Shown in pieces: positions 44,748-53,452 of a stretch of 64,000 bases of DNA. The notes beneath the pieces are model-generated. The model was given only the letters and a program-made list of their open reading frames with translations, was not told where the DNA came from and did no database searches. Within the stretch, counting starts at the first letter, position 1, and each line of letters opens with the position of its first letter. A program made the position numbers and the translations under genes. Location of the stretch: positions 1 to 64,000 of the forward strand of contig JAXMAB010000004.1 in assembly GCA_046350655.1 (NCBI GenBank), in the 5' to 3' direction. This DNA comes from JAEUHO01 sp046350655. Its GTDB lineage: Bacteria; Planctomycetota; PLA2; JAEUHO01.

Positions 44748-46025
44748 ATGCGTTCCCTTGGCCGCGTCTTCATCGTCGTCGGGCTGGTCGCGGGCACGGG
44801 GTGCGGCGGCGGCGGGCCCGCGTCGGGACCGGCCACGCCGCCCCCGCCCCCGCCGCCGCCGCCCGTGCGCACGCGGATCCCGCCCGCGCCGGTGGCGTAC
44901 GTCGCGGGCGCGGTCTCCGACGTGCCGCCGCCGGTGTTCGGCTCCGCGCCGTACACGCTCGTCGCGACCGCCCTCGGCGACCACGACGAGGACGGCAAGG
45001 TCGATCTCGCGTGGATCGCGGCCACGGCCTCGACGTCGACGACCCACGAGACCGGCTCGCGGCCCGGGACGGGCGCCGGCGGCTTCACCGGCGACTTCGG
45101 CGGCAGCGGCGTGAGGGCGGCGGCGACCCCGTTCCTCGGGGTCGGCGCGGTCCTCGGCGCCGCGGAGGAAGGGTTCGTGTTCGCGGTGCAGGTGACCGCG
45201 ACGTTCGTGAGCGTCTCGACGGTCGGCTACCGCGTCTCCGGCGCGAACCGCGCGGAGGTCGGCGGTGCCGGATCGTTCTCCGGCACCGTCGCGGGGATCG
45301 CCGCCGGCGACCTCGACGGCGACGGGATCGACGACGTCGTGGCGCTCGACGCCGCCGGCCGCCGCGTGATCGGGTACGTCTCGCAGGGCGAGGTCGGGCT
45401 CGACGCGGCCGTCCCGTCCGCGCTGCCCGCGGGTTCGGGCGCGACGCCCACCGCGCTCGCCGTGGGCCGCTTCCACGGAGCCACGGCGCCCGCCGACGTC
45501 GTCGTCGCGCTCGGCGCCGACGGGTACGTGCTCCTCGAGAGCGAGGGCGACGGCGGATTGGTCGCCGGCGACGTCGTGCCGCTCGGCGGCGGCCGGTCGT
45601 TCGAGGCCCTCGTCGCGGGCGACTTCGACGGCGACGGTCTCGTCGACGTCGCCGGCGCCCTCGCGACGCCCGGCGGCCCGCGCCGCGTCGGGACGTTGTT
45701 CGGCCGCGGCGACGGCAGCTTCGAGGCGCTCGTGCCCTCCGACGTCGAGGCCGTGGTCGGCGCCGCCGCGTGGCGCGACCTCGTCGCCGCCGACGCGAAC
45801 CGCGACGGTCGCAGCGACCTCCTGTTCGCGATCCCGTCGCTCGGTCGCGCCGTCGTGCTCCTCACCGACGCCGCCGGCGGCTTCGGGGCCGTCACCGACA
45901 CGGACCTCGTCGGCCCTTCGTCCACCCTCTCCGTGCACGACCTCGACGGCGACGGCGAGCTCGACCTCGTGCTCGGCGGCGCCGCCGCGCTGAAGGTGCG
46001 CCCGCTCCTCGGCGCGCGCAACTGA
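44748..46025 (+). CDS. Probable lipoprotein with FG-GAP/VCBS calcium-binding repeats
   Basis: 425 aa. Hydrophobic start then G-T-G-C-G-G-G-G (Cys ~19; imperfect lipobox) and a poly-Pro linker of nine or more prolines. At least five D-x-D-x-D-G-type loops (D-H-D-E-D-G, D-L-D-G-D-G twice, D-F-D-G-D-G, D-A-N-R-D-G) are spaced as in FG-GAP beta-propellers, so a Ca2+-stabilised seven-blade propeller is likely. Extracellular adhesion or enzyme docking is the usual role; no enzyme is attached here. Confidence 0.78.
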   Translation: MRSLGRVFIVVGLVAGTGCGGGGPASGPATPPPPPPPPPVRTRIPPAPVAYVAGAVSDVPPPVFGSAPYTLVATALGDHDEDGKVDLAWIAATASTSTTHETGSRPGTGAGGFTGDFGGSGVRAAATPFLGVGAVLGAAEEGFVFAVQVTATFVSVSTVGYRVSGANRAEVGGAGSFSGTVAGIAAGDLDGDGIDDVVALDAAGRRVIGYVSQGEVGLDAAVPSALPAGSGATPTALAVGRFHGATAPADVVVALGADGYVLLESEGDGGLVAGDVVPLGGGRSFEALVAGDFDGDGLVDVAGALATPGGPRRVGTLFGRGDGSFEALVPSDVEAVVGAAAWRDLVAADANRDGRSDLLFAIPSLGRAVVLLTDAAGGFGAVTDTDLVGPSSTLSVHDLDGDGELDLVLGGAAALKVRPLLGARN

Positions 46026-46111
46026 CCCCTGCTCCCGGCCATGGGCCCGGCCCGCGGCGGGTCCCGACGCCGAGCCCCTCGTCCCCCTGGAACCCCTGGA
46101 AGATCGACCCC

Positions 46112-46951
46112 ATGCCCACGCCCCCGAACCCCGCCCCGGCCGCCCCCGCCCCTTCTCTCGAGGCCGTGAAGGCTCGCCAGCAGCAGACCTGGTCGAGCGG
46201 CGACTTCGCCGTCATCGGCACGATGATCCACGCGTCCGCCGAGGCTCTCGTCACGGCCGCCGACCTCTCGGCCGGCTGGAGGGTCCTCGACGTCGCGACC
46301 GGCAGCGGCAACGCGGCGCTCGCCGCGGCGCGCTACGGGTGCGAGGTCGTCGGCCTCGACTACGTGCCGGCGCTGCTCGCCCGCGGGCGCGAGCGCGCGG
46401 CCGCCGAGCGGCTCGCCGTCACGTTCGTCGAGGGCGACGCCGAGCGCATGCCGTTCGACGACGCCTCGTTCGACGCGGTCCTCTCGATCTACGGCGTGAT
46501 GTTCGCGCCCGACGCGCCGCGCGCGGCGCGGGAGCTCCTGAGGGTCGTGCGGCCCGGCGGGCGCATCGCGCTCGCGAACTGGACGCCGCAGGGCTTCGTC
46601 GGCGAGATGCTGCGCACGGTGAGCCGTCACGTCCCGCCGCCCGCGGGCGTGACGCCGCCGACCGCGTGGGGCACCGAGTCGCGCCTCCGCGAGCTGTTCG
46701 GCGACGGCCTCGCGTCGCTCGAGGTCCGCGAGCGCGAGTTCGTCTTCCGCTTCCGCTCCGCGGCCGAGTTCGTCGACGTCTTCCGCCGCTACTACGGCCC
46801 GACGCTGAAGGCGTTCCAGGCCGTCGGCGCCCCGGGCGAGGCCGCCCTCCACGCGGACCTGCTCGACCTCGCGCGTCGCTTCGACCGCAACGGCACGGGC
46901 CCCGTGGCGATGCCCGCGCAGTACCTCGAGGTGCTCGCGACCCGTCGTTGA
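46112..46951 (+). CDS. SAM-dependent class I methyltransferase
   Basis: 279 aa. Motif I V-L-D-V-A-T-G-S-G-N near residue 55, acidic V-V-G-L-D-Y at the end of beta 2, G-D-A-E-R-M-P-F with D-A-V-L-S-I-Y-G (motif IV), and V-R-P-G-G-R (motif V). It resembles the UbiE/ArsM-like group, but the substrate cannot be read. ATG at 46112; a duplicate-looking CCCCTGGAA pair lies just upstream. It converges on another methyltransferase gene. Confidence 0.85.
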   Translation: MPTPPNPAPAAPAPSLEAVKARQQQTWSSGDFAVIGTMIHASAEALVTAADLSAGWRVLDVATGSGNAALAAARYGCEVVGLDYVPALLARGRERAAAERLAVTFVEGDAERMPFDDASFDAVLSIYGVMFAPDAPRAARELLRVVRPGGRIALANWTPQGFVGEMLRTVSRHVPPPAGVTPPTAWGTESRLRELFGDGLASLEVREREFVFRFRSAAEFVDVFRRYYGPTLKAFQAVGAPGEAALHADLLDLARRFDRNGTGPVAMPAQYLEVLATRR

Positions 46952-47022
46952 CCGCGAGGCCCGGTCGCCGATCGTCCGCCGGTGCGGGGGCGGCCCCGCG
47001 CCGGCCACCGGGCCTCGCGTCC
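46950..47022. repeat. Dispersed palindrome, long-range inverted pair between convergent genes
   Basis: GACCGCGAGGCCCGG at 46950-46964 (joined to the TGA stop) pairs with CCGGGCCTCGCG at 47008-47019. The 43-nt interior holds its own hairpin GCGGGG/CCCCGC (46984-46999). Confidence 0.72.
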
Positions 47023-47077
47023 CCGGGAGCACGACCGCGCCACGACGCGTGGAGCGTGGACGGTGCGCCGCGGGCGG

Positions 47078-47821
47078 TCAGGCGGAGCGGACGGCCTCGA
47101 CGAGCACGTAGACGGGGAAGTCGTGCATGCGCCGCGCGAGGCCACGGCCGTCGGCGGCGTCGGGCGCGACGAGGTCGTCGAGGCCGGTGACGACGAAGCC
47201 CGCGCCGACCGCCGCGTTGACCAGGTCGGGGAGCGGGGTGAACCAGCTCTCGTGCCCGTCGCCCCACGCGAAGGTGCGGTCCGGGCGGCGGAGCCACGCG
47301 CCGTACGAGGCGACGCGCATCCCCTTCGGCGCGCGGGTGAGGCGTTCGCGCCAGGTGCGCTTCCACGAGCCGACGGGGTGCGCGTAGTACGCGTTGAGGT
47401 CCACGACGAGCAGCTTCCCGCCGGGGCGCAGCACGCGCGCGAGCTCCCCGTACGCGCGCCCGAGCGGACGGAGGTCGTGGAGCACGAGGCAGGCGAGCGC
47501 GACGTCGAAGGCGCGATCGGGGAGCGGCAGGGGCTGTTGGAGGTCGGCTTCGACGAACTCGACGCCCGGCACCGCGCGGCGGGCCTCGGCGAGCAACGCC
47601 GCGGAGCCGTCGAGGCCGACGACCCGGCGGGCCTGCGGGCGCACGAGGCCCGCGAGCCAGCCCGTGCCCGTGCCGATCTCGACGACGTCGAGGTCGCGCG
47701 CGCCCGCGAGGCGGCGGAGCACCGCGTCGCCGATCACGGCGTGTTTGACGCGGCCGTCGTCGGAGACGCCGAACGAGTGGTACGCGCCGGCCCGTTCCGC
47801 ATCCTGGTAGTCGTGGCGCAA
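47078..47821 (-). CDS. SAM-dependent class I methyltransferase
   Basis: 247 aa. A TTG at 47821 with GAGGAG seven bases upstream is chosen because no in-frame ATG is near and the N-terminus R-H-D-Y-Q-D-A-E-R-A fits the family. Motif I V-V-E-I-G-T-G-T-G-W, V-V-G-L-D-G, A-D-L-Q-Q-P-L-P-L-P and L-R-P-G-G-K are present. A Y-A-H-P-V segment after motif V is typical of small-molecule methyltransferases. Substrate unknown. Confidence 0.82.
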   Translation of the reverse strand: MRHDYQDAERAGAYHSFGVSDDGRVKHAVIGDAVLRRLAGARDLDVVEIGTGTGWLAGLVRPQARRVVGLDGSAALLAEARRAVPGVEFVEADLQQPLPLPDRAFDVALACLVLHDLRPLGRAYGELARVLRPGGKLLVVDLNAYYAHPVGSWKRTWRERLTRAPKGMRVASYGAWLRRPDRTFAWGDGHESWFTPLPDLVNAAVGAGFVVTGLDDLVAPDAADGRGLARRMHDFPVYVLVEAVRSA

Positions 47822-47904
47822 CGCGGGCTCCTCGGACGGAATCGTACGCGTCGTCGCCGTGCGGAGGGAGAACGCTCCGCCGCACCTCCGGGCGACTCGG
47901 TGTC

Positions 47905-47920
47905 CGGGACGCGAGGCCCG
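47905..47920. repeat. Dispersed palindromic element, variant half copy
   Basis: CGGGACGCGAGGCCCG, lacking one base pair of the usual arm, between two minus-strand genes. Confidence 0.55.
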
Positions 47921-47955
47921 CTCGCGAGCAGGGCCGGCGCCGAAGCGCGTCGGCG

Positions 47956-48420
47956 TCAGCCGAGGACGACGAGCGTGATCCCGCCGGCGAGCAGCGCGGC
48001 GCCGAGGAGCAGGAACACCACGCCGACGAAGCCGAAGCCGGACGAACGGTCGAGCACGGCGCGCGTCGGGTCGGCGGGGTCGTAGAAGACGTCCACCTTC
48101 GCGCCGACGGGGAAGCGCGCGGCCAGCGCGTCGCACTCCCTGGCGTGGCGGAGCTTCGGGTCGCGCAGGCGGACGCGGGTGCCACGACGCGACGCGCCGG
48201 CCACGGCGTAGTCGTACGTCACGTTCACGCGGCCCATGGGGACCACCTCGACGGCGTCGCCGGCGCCGACGACGTCGCGCCAGGCGACGTCGTACGCGAC
48301 GATGGTCCCGTCCGTGCGCGGCCACGATCGCGCGGCGCGGCCGCCCAGGAGAGGGAGCAGGCCCGCGACGAGGAACGCGAGCCCGGAACCGCAGAAGGCG
48401 ATCGACAGGACGGTGAGCAT
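47956..48420 (-). CDS. DUF3592-family membrane protein
   Basis: 154 aa. Membrane helices at both ends (residues ~1-25 and ~128-150) with a beta-rich loop holding G-T-I-V-A-Y, V-T-Y-D-Y-A-V, then F-P-V-G-A-K-V-D-V-F-Y-D-P-A-D-P, the DUF3592 signature. Function unknown. ATG at 48420. Confidence 0.8.
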   Translation of the reverse strand: MLTVLSIAFCGSGLAFLVAGLLPLLGGRAARSWPRTDGTIVAYDVAWRDVVGAGDAVEVVPMGRVNVTYDYAVAGASRRGTRVRLRDPKLRHARECDALAARFPVGAKVDVFYDPADPTRAVLDRSSGFGFVGVVFLLLGAALLAGGITLVVLG

Positions 48421-48490
48421 GGGCGGGGAGTCTACCGGAGCCGTTTCCTGCGATGCGAGGGGCCGCCCGGGACCGTGCGCCGCGTACGCG

Positions 48491-49459
48491 CTACTTCGTG
48501 AGCTCGACGCGGCGGATCGTGTCCTCGTAGGCGGCGCGGCGGGACTGGCCCTTCTCGGTGACGGCCTCGACGAAGCAGGACTGCAGGTCCGCGGGGTTGA
48601 CGATCCGCGTGAAGGGGATCGCGAACGGGCTGCCCGTCGGCGAGGGCTCGACCTCGACCCAGCCGAGGTCGGGGAGGTGGACCTCGGCCCAGACGTGGCG
48701 GTTGGGGTCGTCGTGGCCGTCGAGGAGGCCGGTCGCGTTGTCGAGCGAGTGGCCGACGACCTTCCGCGCGGGGAGGCCCGCCGCCTGGCAGAGCCCGAGG
48801 AAGATCGTCGCGCGGTGGCCGCAGTGGCCGGCGCCGCCCGCGAGGATCGCGTCGATGTCGTCGAGGCGGTACGCGACGTTGCCGCGGTGGGTGACGTGCG
48901 CGCGGATCCACTGCGCGAACGCCTCGATCGTGCCGACGACGTCCTTCGACTTCTTGCGGAGGTCGCGGAAGACCTCGAGCAGCTTCGGCGTCGGCGTCGG
49001 GAGCGCGGGCTGGCCCTTCATGGCCTCGGCCGCGTCCGCCTCGACGTCCTTCCACCGGATCGTGAGGCCCGCGGTGTCGAGGTCGCGGTCGGCCGACGGG
49101 AGGTCGAACGTGGTCACGAAGTCGAGGACGCCGGGCGCCGGGCCGCGCACGTCCCACTTCCAGGCGACGCCGCCCTCGGCGTGGGTCGCGATCTCCTCGG
49201 CGCCCTTCGGGGCGAAGGTGGCGTTCGTGACCGCGAACGGGTCCGCGAGGCCCGGCCACGTCCGGGCGCGCGGCTTCGCCTGCCACACCTGCAGGCGGGC
49301 GGTGCCCGCCTCGACCGTGACCTTGGTCGAGTGCGTGACGCGCAGGCGGTGGACCTTGCCGACCCGGACGCGGGACTTGCCGTCGGCGCCGGTCGCGGCG
49401 CCGGCGCCGGCCAGGAGAGCCATCGCGAGCACGACGAGCCTCGTCAGCGTTCGCCGCAT
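48491..49459 (-). CDS. Secreted transglutaminase-like protein
   Basis: 322 aa with signal peptide (ends A-A-T-G-A-D). The domain shows G-G-A-G-H-C-G-H with Cys213, R-H-V-W-A-E-V with His255, and G-W-V-E-V-E-P-S where the third triad residue should be Asp; here Glu271 occupies it. These cysteine-protease-fold enzymes include peptidases and cross-linkers, but the conservative change could affect activity. Alone on the minus strand. Confidence 0.85.
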   Translation of the reverse strand: MRRTLTRLVVLAMALLAGAGAATGADGKSRVRVGKVHRLRVTHSTKVTVEAGTARLQVWQAKPRARTWPGLADPFAVTNATFAPKGAEEIATHAEGGVAWKWDVRGPAPGVLDFVTTFDLPSADRDLDTAGLTIRWKDVEADAAEAMKGQPALPTPTPKLLEVFRDLRKKSKDVVGTIEAFAQWIRAHVTHRGNVAYRLDDIDAILAGGAGHCGHRATIFLGLCQAAGLPARKVVGHSLDNATGLLDGHDDPNRHVWAEVHLPDLGWVEVEPSPTGSPFAIPFTRIVNPADLQSCFVEAVTEKGQSRRAAYEDTIRRVELTK

Positions 49460-49539
49460 GTCGCCGACCTCCGGAGGCGCCCAGCCCGAGGGGCCTCCGG
49501 AGGCATCCTACCGGCGCGCGCCGTCGGCGGCGCCGGCCG

Positions 49540-49740
49540 TCATTTCGAGTCGATCTCGATCGACTCCTTCCGGCCGCTGTTGGCGACCGCGATCATCAGC
49601 CCGATCCCGAGCGCGACGAGGACGATGATCCACCGCCACGTCGGGTCGATCTGGTCCCAGAGACCCCACTTCCAGAGCGCGAGGCCGACGCCGGCCATGA
49701 CGAGGGCGAAGCCGAGGAGATAGACGCTCATCCACTTCAT
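49540..49740 (-). CDS. Small two-helix membrane protein
   Basis: 66 aa: helix 1 V-Y-L-L-G-F-A-L-V-M-A-G-V-G, a short loop with W-K-W-G-L-W-D-Q-I-D-P-T-W, helix 2 W-I-I-V-L-V-A-L-G-I-G, then a charged tail. No family recognised. Divergent from the GlsB-type gene across 143 bp that contain a perfect 10-bp inverted repeat. Confidence 0.65.
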   Translation of the reverse strand: MKWMSVYLLGFALVMAGVGLALWKWGLWDQIDPTWRWIIVLVALGIGLMIAVANSGRKESIEIDSK

Positions 49741-49783
49741 CGCGGGTCTCCGGGCCGGCGGCGGCGGGCGCCGGGGCTGTCGG

Positions 49784-49856
49784 TTGGATGCCGGCGGGAC
49801 GATCGAGGTCGGATCGGGGACCGCGGGCGAGCCCTTTCGCCGTTTGCGGCATCCAA
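49784..49856. promoter_or_regulatory. Inverted repeat in the divergent promoter region
   Basis: TTGGATGCCG at 49784-49793 and CGGCATCCAA at 49847-49856 are perfect reverse complements, 53 bp apart. The right arm ends 27 bp ahead of the GlsB-type ATG. This suits a two-site operator or a long-range 5'-leader hairpin. Confidence 0.45.
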
Positions 49857-49883
49857 AGGGACGCCCCTGTTCGAGGAGTCCCC

Positions 49884-50153
49884 ATGACGGTGCTCGAGAT
49901 CGTGATCTTCCTGCTGGTCGGCGCGATCTGCGCCGGTATCGCGCAGTCGATCCTGGGGATCCGGACCGGCCTCTTGGGTTCGATCGTGATCGGCTGGCTG
50001 GGGGCGTTCGTCGGTACGTGGATCGCGCGACAGACCGGCATGCCGGAGCTCTACGTCCTGCGCGTCGGTGAGGCCGCGATCCCGATCATCTGGACGATCG
50101 TCGGGTCGTTCGTGCTGGTGGCGATCGTCGGGTTGCTGCGACGGGCGCCCTGA
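49884..50153 (+). CDS. GlsB/YeaQ/YmgE-family stress-response membrane protein
   Basis: 89 aa, three membrane helices. G-A-I-C-A-G-I-A-Q and G-L-L-G-S-I-V-I-G-x-L-G-A-F-V-G are the conserved Gly-rich core of transglycosylase-associated (GlsB) proteins, small stress-induced membrane proteins. ATG with GAGGAG. The inverted repeat upstream might give its stress control (inference). Confidence 0.85.
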   Translation: MTVLEIVIFLLVGAICAGIAQSILGIRTGLLGSIVIGWLGAFVGTWIARQTGMPELYVLRVGEAAIPIIWTIVGSFVLVAIVGLLRRAP

Positions 50154-50207
50154 CGGGGCAAGGGCCCGGCGCCGGGGCCGACGGCCTGCCGCGTCGAGGG
50201 GTAGGCG

Positions 50208-52256
50208 CTACTTCCCTTCGACGTGTCGCTTGCGACGCGCCTCGGCCGCGAGGTCGAGCTCGCGGGTGGCGGAGTTGACGGGCGGGACGTCGGGCAGGAC
50301 CCGCTTCGCCTCGCCCTCCCACCAGCGGATCCATCGCGCCTTGTCGCGCGCGAACGTCCTGCCGGTGAGCTCCGCGAGCGCGCGCTCGGCGCCGTCGCCA
50401 ACCGAGTTCCAGGCGGTGAACGTCCACCGCGTGTCATCGCCGAGCAGGCCGATCAGCAGGTCCACGCACCGCGGGTCGCGGAGACCGGAGAGGTAGGCGA
50501 CGGGGGGGCGAGGTCCCTCGAACGCGGCGCGCAGCGTGTCCCATCCGCGCTCGTCGCCGAGCGCGGCCATGGCGGCCGCGGCCGCGAAGCGTTCGTTCCC
50601 GTCCGGCTTCGTGCGCAGCGCGTCGAGGTCGGGAAGGGCGTCCTTGCCCATCCAGGTCGCGAGGATCCAGGCCGCGGGCCCCGCGATCCGCGAGGTGGGC
50701 CTCGCCGCGAGGCGGAACTCCGGAAGGGCCTCGCGGACCTCGTGGTCGAACAGCAACTGCATCAGGTCGGCCCCGAGGCTCCAGTCGAACGCGTCGGTCT
50801 CGACGCGGGTGCGGAGCGCCGCGCGCAGGGCGGGGACGAGCGCCGGATCCCACGCCTGGCTCGCGACGTGGGTGGCCCAGGCCACCTCGAGGTCCGATCC
50901 CGCCGCGAGCGCCTCGCGAACGAGGTCGATCGGCTCGTACGGGATCCGGCGGACCGCGCCGTCCGCGGTCGGCGTCGGTGTGGGTTCGACGACGTGTTCG
51001 TAGATCGCGCCGGGCCCGTCGTAGAGGAGGCGGTCGCCGCCGGGCATCCAGACGAGCTGTGAGGGCGGGTCGTCCGGCGAGGGGAGCGCGAGGTCGTGCG
51101 TGCGGCCGGTGCCGAGGTCGAGGACCCGGACGACCGGCTTCGGCACGCGGCCGCGTTCGTCCCTCTCGCCCGTCAGGAACGCGAGCCGACGGCCCGCGGG
51201 GTCGATGTAGGGCGTGTCCTTGAGCGTCGCGTCGTCGGTGACCCGTGCGACGTCGGAGCCGTCGGCGTTCGTCACGAACAACTCGGAGCGGGCGCCTCCC
51301 CGCTCGAGCGCGAAGGCCCCGCGCGTCCCGTCGGCGCTCCACGTCGAGCGCCGCCAGCCGGTGACGTCGACGCTCGTCGCGAGCACGCGCGCGGTGCCGT
51401 CAAGGTCGAGGAGGCCCGTCCGCTGCCAGTAGTACGGCCGCCCGTACTGGTGGAGGCGCAGCGTGAAGCGCAGCCGCTGACCGTCGGGTGTCCACTCGAA
51501 GACGCCCTTCTGCAGGTTCATCCCACCGGCCTCCCACGCGAGGCGCTGCCCGTCGGGCGGGTTCCGGAGGACGAGGGGTTTCGGCGCGTGGCCCGCCTCC
51601 AGGAGATAGACGACGGCCTCGACGCTCCGGTACGCGTCGTCGCGGACGGGGCCGTCGGCGATGCACACGGCCCGCGTGCCGTCGGGCGACCACGCGAGCG
51701 ACGTGGGGATCGCGCCCTTCGGGAGCTCGAGCGACGCGGTCCGGGCCGCGCCGGTCGTTGCGTCGACGAGCGAGCCGTCGTCGAGGAGCAGCGTCTGCTC
51801 GTCGGTCCACGTCACCGGCAGCCGCATCCGGTCGGTGTGGATGGCCCCGTCGGCGCTCTCGGGCGTCCAGCCGGGGAGGCGGCGTTCGGTGCCCCGCGCG
51901 AGGTCGCGCAGCCACACTTCGGGCACGGCGTCGAGCGACTGGCCGGGGCGGTGGGGGCCCACGAAGTGCGTCGTGCCGGCGGGGAGGTCGGTCCAGCGGA
52001 CGAACGACATCGTCGCGCCGCTCGGCGAGAGCCGCGGCCGCGAGCCCGGCGTCACGATCGAGCAGCCCGGGGGCAGCGGCGGGGGCGCAGGGGCTGCGGG
52101 CACCGGCGGCGCGGCGACGGGCGCGACGGGCACGGCGGGCGGACGAGCCGCCGACGGCACGCAGCCGTTTCGCGGCGCACACGTGCAGCCCGTGAGCGCG
52201 AGCGCGGCGCCGGCGAGGAACACGAGGTTCCACGGTCGGGGCGAGCGCAGCTGCAT
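50208..52256 (-). CDS. Lipoprotein with TolB/WD40-like propeller and C-terminal HEAT region
   Basis: 682 aa. Lipobox A-L-T-G-C near residue 24, then a Pro/Ala-rich linker (30-65). Residues ~65-440 carry blade motifs with W-S-P-D-G-T, W-T-P-D-G-Q, W-S-A-D-G-T and I-D-P-A-G-R, as in TolB/DPP-IV propellers. Residues ~450-660 are helical HEAT-like repeats ending K-A-R-W-I-R-W-W-E, a repeat-end motif seen in planctomycete HEAT proteins. Probably outer-membrane or periplasmic scaffold; no peptidase domain found. Confidence 0.72.
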   Translation of the reverse strand: MQLRSPRPWNLVFLAGAALALTGCTCAPRNGCVPSAARPPAVPVAPVAAPPVPAAPAPPPLPPGCSIVTPGSRPRLSPSGATMSFVRWTDLPAGTTHFVGPHRPGQSLDAVPEVWLRDLARGTERRLPGWTPESADGAIHTDRMRLPVTWTDEQTLLLDDGSLVDATTGAARTASLELPKGAIPTSLAWSPDGTRAVCIADGPVRDDAYRSVEAVVYLLEAGHAPKPLVLRNPPDGQRLAWEAGGMNLQKGVFEWTPDGQRLRFTLRLHQYGRPYYWQRTGLLDLDGTARVLATSVDVTGWRRSTWSADGTRGAFALERGGARSELFVTNADGSDVARVTDDATLKDTPYIDPAGRRLAFLTGERDERGRVPKPVVRVLDLGTGRTHDLALPSPDDPPSQLVWMPGGDRLLYDGPGAIYEHVVEPTPTPTADGAVRRIPYEPIDLVREALAAGSDLEVAWATHVASQAWDPALVPALRAALRTRVETDAFDWSLGADLMQLLFDHEVREALPEFRLAARPTSRIAGPAAWILATWMGKDALPDLDALRTKPDGNERFAAAAAMAALGDERGWDTLRAAFEGPRPPVAYLSGLRDPRCVDLLIGLLGDDTRWTFTAWNSVGDGAERALAELTGRTFARDKARWIRWWEGEAKRVLPDVPPVNSATRELDLAAEARRKRHVEGK

Positions 52257-52300
52257 CGTGCGAAGGTACCACCCGCGCGGGAGGTCGGGCGGCGGGCCGG

Positions 52301-53278
52301 TCACCACGACACGAAGTAGAAGAGGAACCGTCCGTCCGGGCCGACGTAGAGGTGCGCGTGTTCGCCGGCCGCGGCGAAGTGGATCCGGAAGCCGTAGGGC
52401 CCGAGGTCGTCCACCGTCAGGGGATCGACCCGCACGCGCGCGTAGGGCGTGCCGTCGCCGTGGGTGATCCGGCGGCACCACACCGTGTCCGTGCCACGCC
52501 GGACGGCGAGGATCGCGACGCCCGCCCCGTCCTGCCCGAGCTTCCACGCCTCGATGCGCAGTTCGCCCCGCAATTGCTGGGAGACCGGCGGCGCCTCGGC
52601 CGGCGCCTCACAGGACACGCCGACGAACGGTCCGTCGTCCATCGTGAGGCTCATCGCGGCGTAGCGGTCCACCGAGCCGAGCTCGTCCCGGAACCACGTG
52701 GTCAGCCGGCGAAGCGCCGCCCCGCGGTCGGCCGCGCTGCCGTCGAAGGCGACGTCGGGGGCGCCGAGCTCGGTGTGGAGGAACTTGCCCACCTCGCGGG
52801 CCAGAGCGACGTCGTCGTCGGACCATGATGCTCGGTCCCAGAGCGGCTCGAGCATCGCGACGAAGCTCGGCAGCATCCCGTACATCGCGCGTCGGTCGAT
52901 CGGCATCGCAGGGCCGAGCTCCGCGGGCTGCTGCGGTCGCTCGGACACGAGACCCTGCGCGGACTCGCGGTCCAGCACCTCCTTCCTCCGAGTCCGGTCC
53001 TCGGGGAACCGGCGCAGCATGTCGAGGAAGCGTTTCGAGTCCTTCGGGTCCGCGCCGAAGAGCTCCCACCAGCCGCCGGACCGGAACGCACCGAGGTCTG
53101 GGAACCGGTCCCCTGGGAGCACGATGCCGGTGCCGCCGTCGGGCGGTGGGGTCGCCGTCCCGGCGGACACGGGCACGACGGGCGCCGGCGTTACCGGCGG
53201 GCGCGGCGGCGTCGCCTCGCCGCAGCCGATCAGGAGCGCGAGGGCCAGGATCCCGCCGACGGTGGACACGTTTCCCAT
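52301..53278 (-). CDS. Lipoprotein of unknown function
   Basis: 325 aa. Lipobox L-L-I-G-C-G (Cys ~19), then a Pro/Val-rich linker to about residue 50. The mature part mixes helices (~80-200) with a C-terminal beta region ending H-L-Y-V-G-P-D-G-R-F-L-F-Y-F. Nothing recognised. It lies 44 bp upstream of the propeller lipoprotein on the same strand, so the pair may be co-transcribed. Divergent from the next gene. Confidence 0.62.
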   Translation of the reverse strand: MGNVSTVGGILALALLIGCGEATPPRPPVTPAPVVPVSAGTATPPPDGGTGIVLPGDRFPDLGAFRSGGWWELFGADPKDSKRFLDMLRRFPEDRTRRKEVLDRESAQGLVSERPQQPAELGPAMPIDRRAMYGMLPSFVAMLEPLWDRASWSDDDVALAREVGKFLHTELGAPDVAFDGSAADRGAALRRLTTWFRDELGSVDRYAAMSLTMDDGPFVGVSCEAPAEAPPVSQQLRGELRIEAWKLGQDGAGVAILAVRRGTDTVWCRRITHGDGTPYARVRVDPLTVDDLGPYGFRIHFAAAGEHAHLYVGPDGRFLFYFVSW

Positions 53279-53452
53279 GGCGGCACGGTACCCGACCGGC
53301 CGCCGTGTCGGCGGGCCGCCTCCGGGGCACGGTCGTCGGTGCGGACGGCCGTCGGCCGGGTTCGAGCGACCCCTGGTCGCGAGCGTCCGCCCACCGGGGG
53401 GGCGCTTTGCGCGCAGGTTCCGCCCGCGGCGACCGACCTTACAGGGGAGTCC

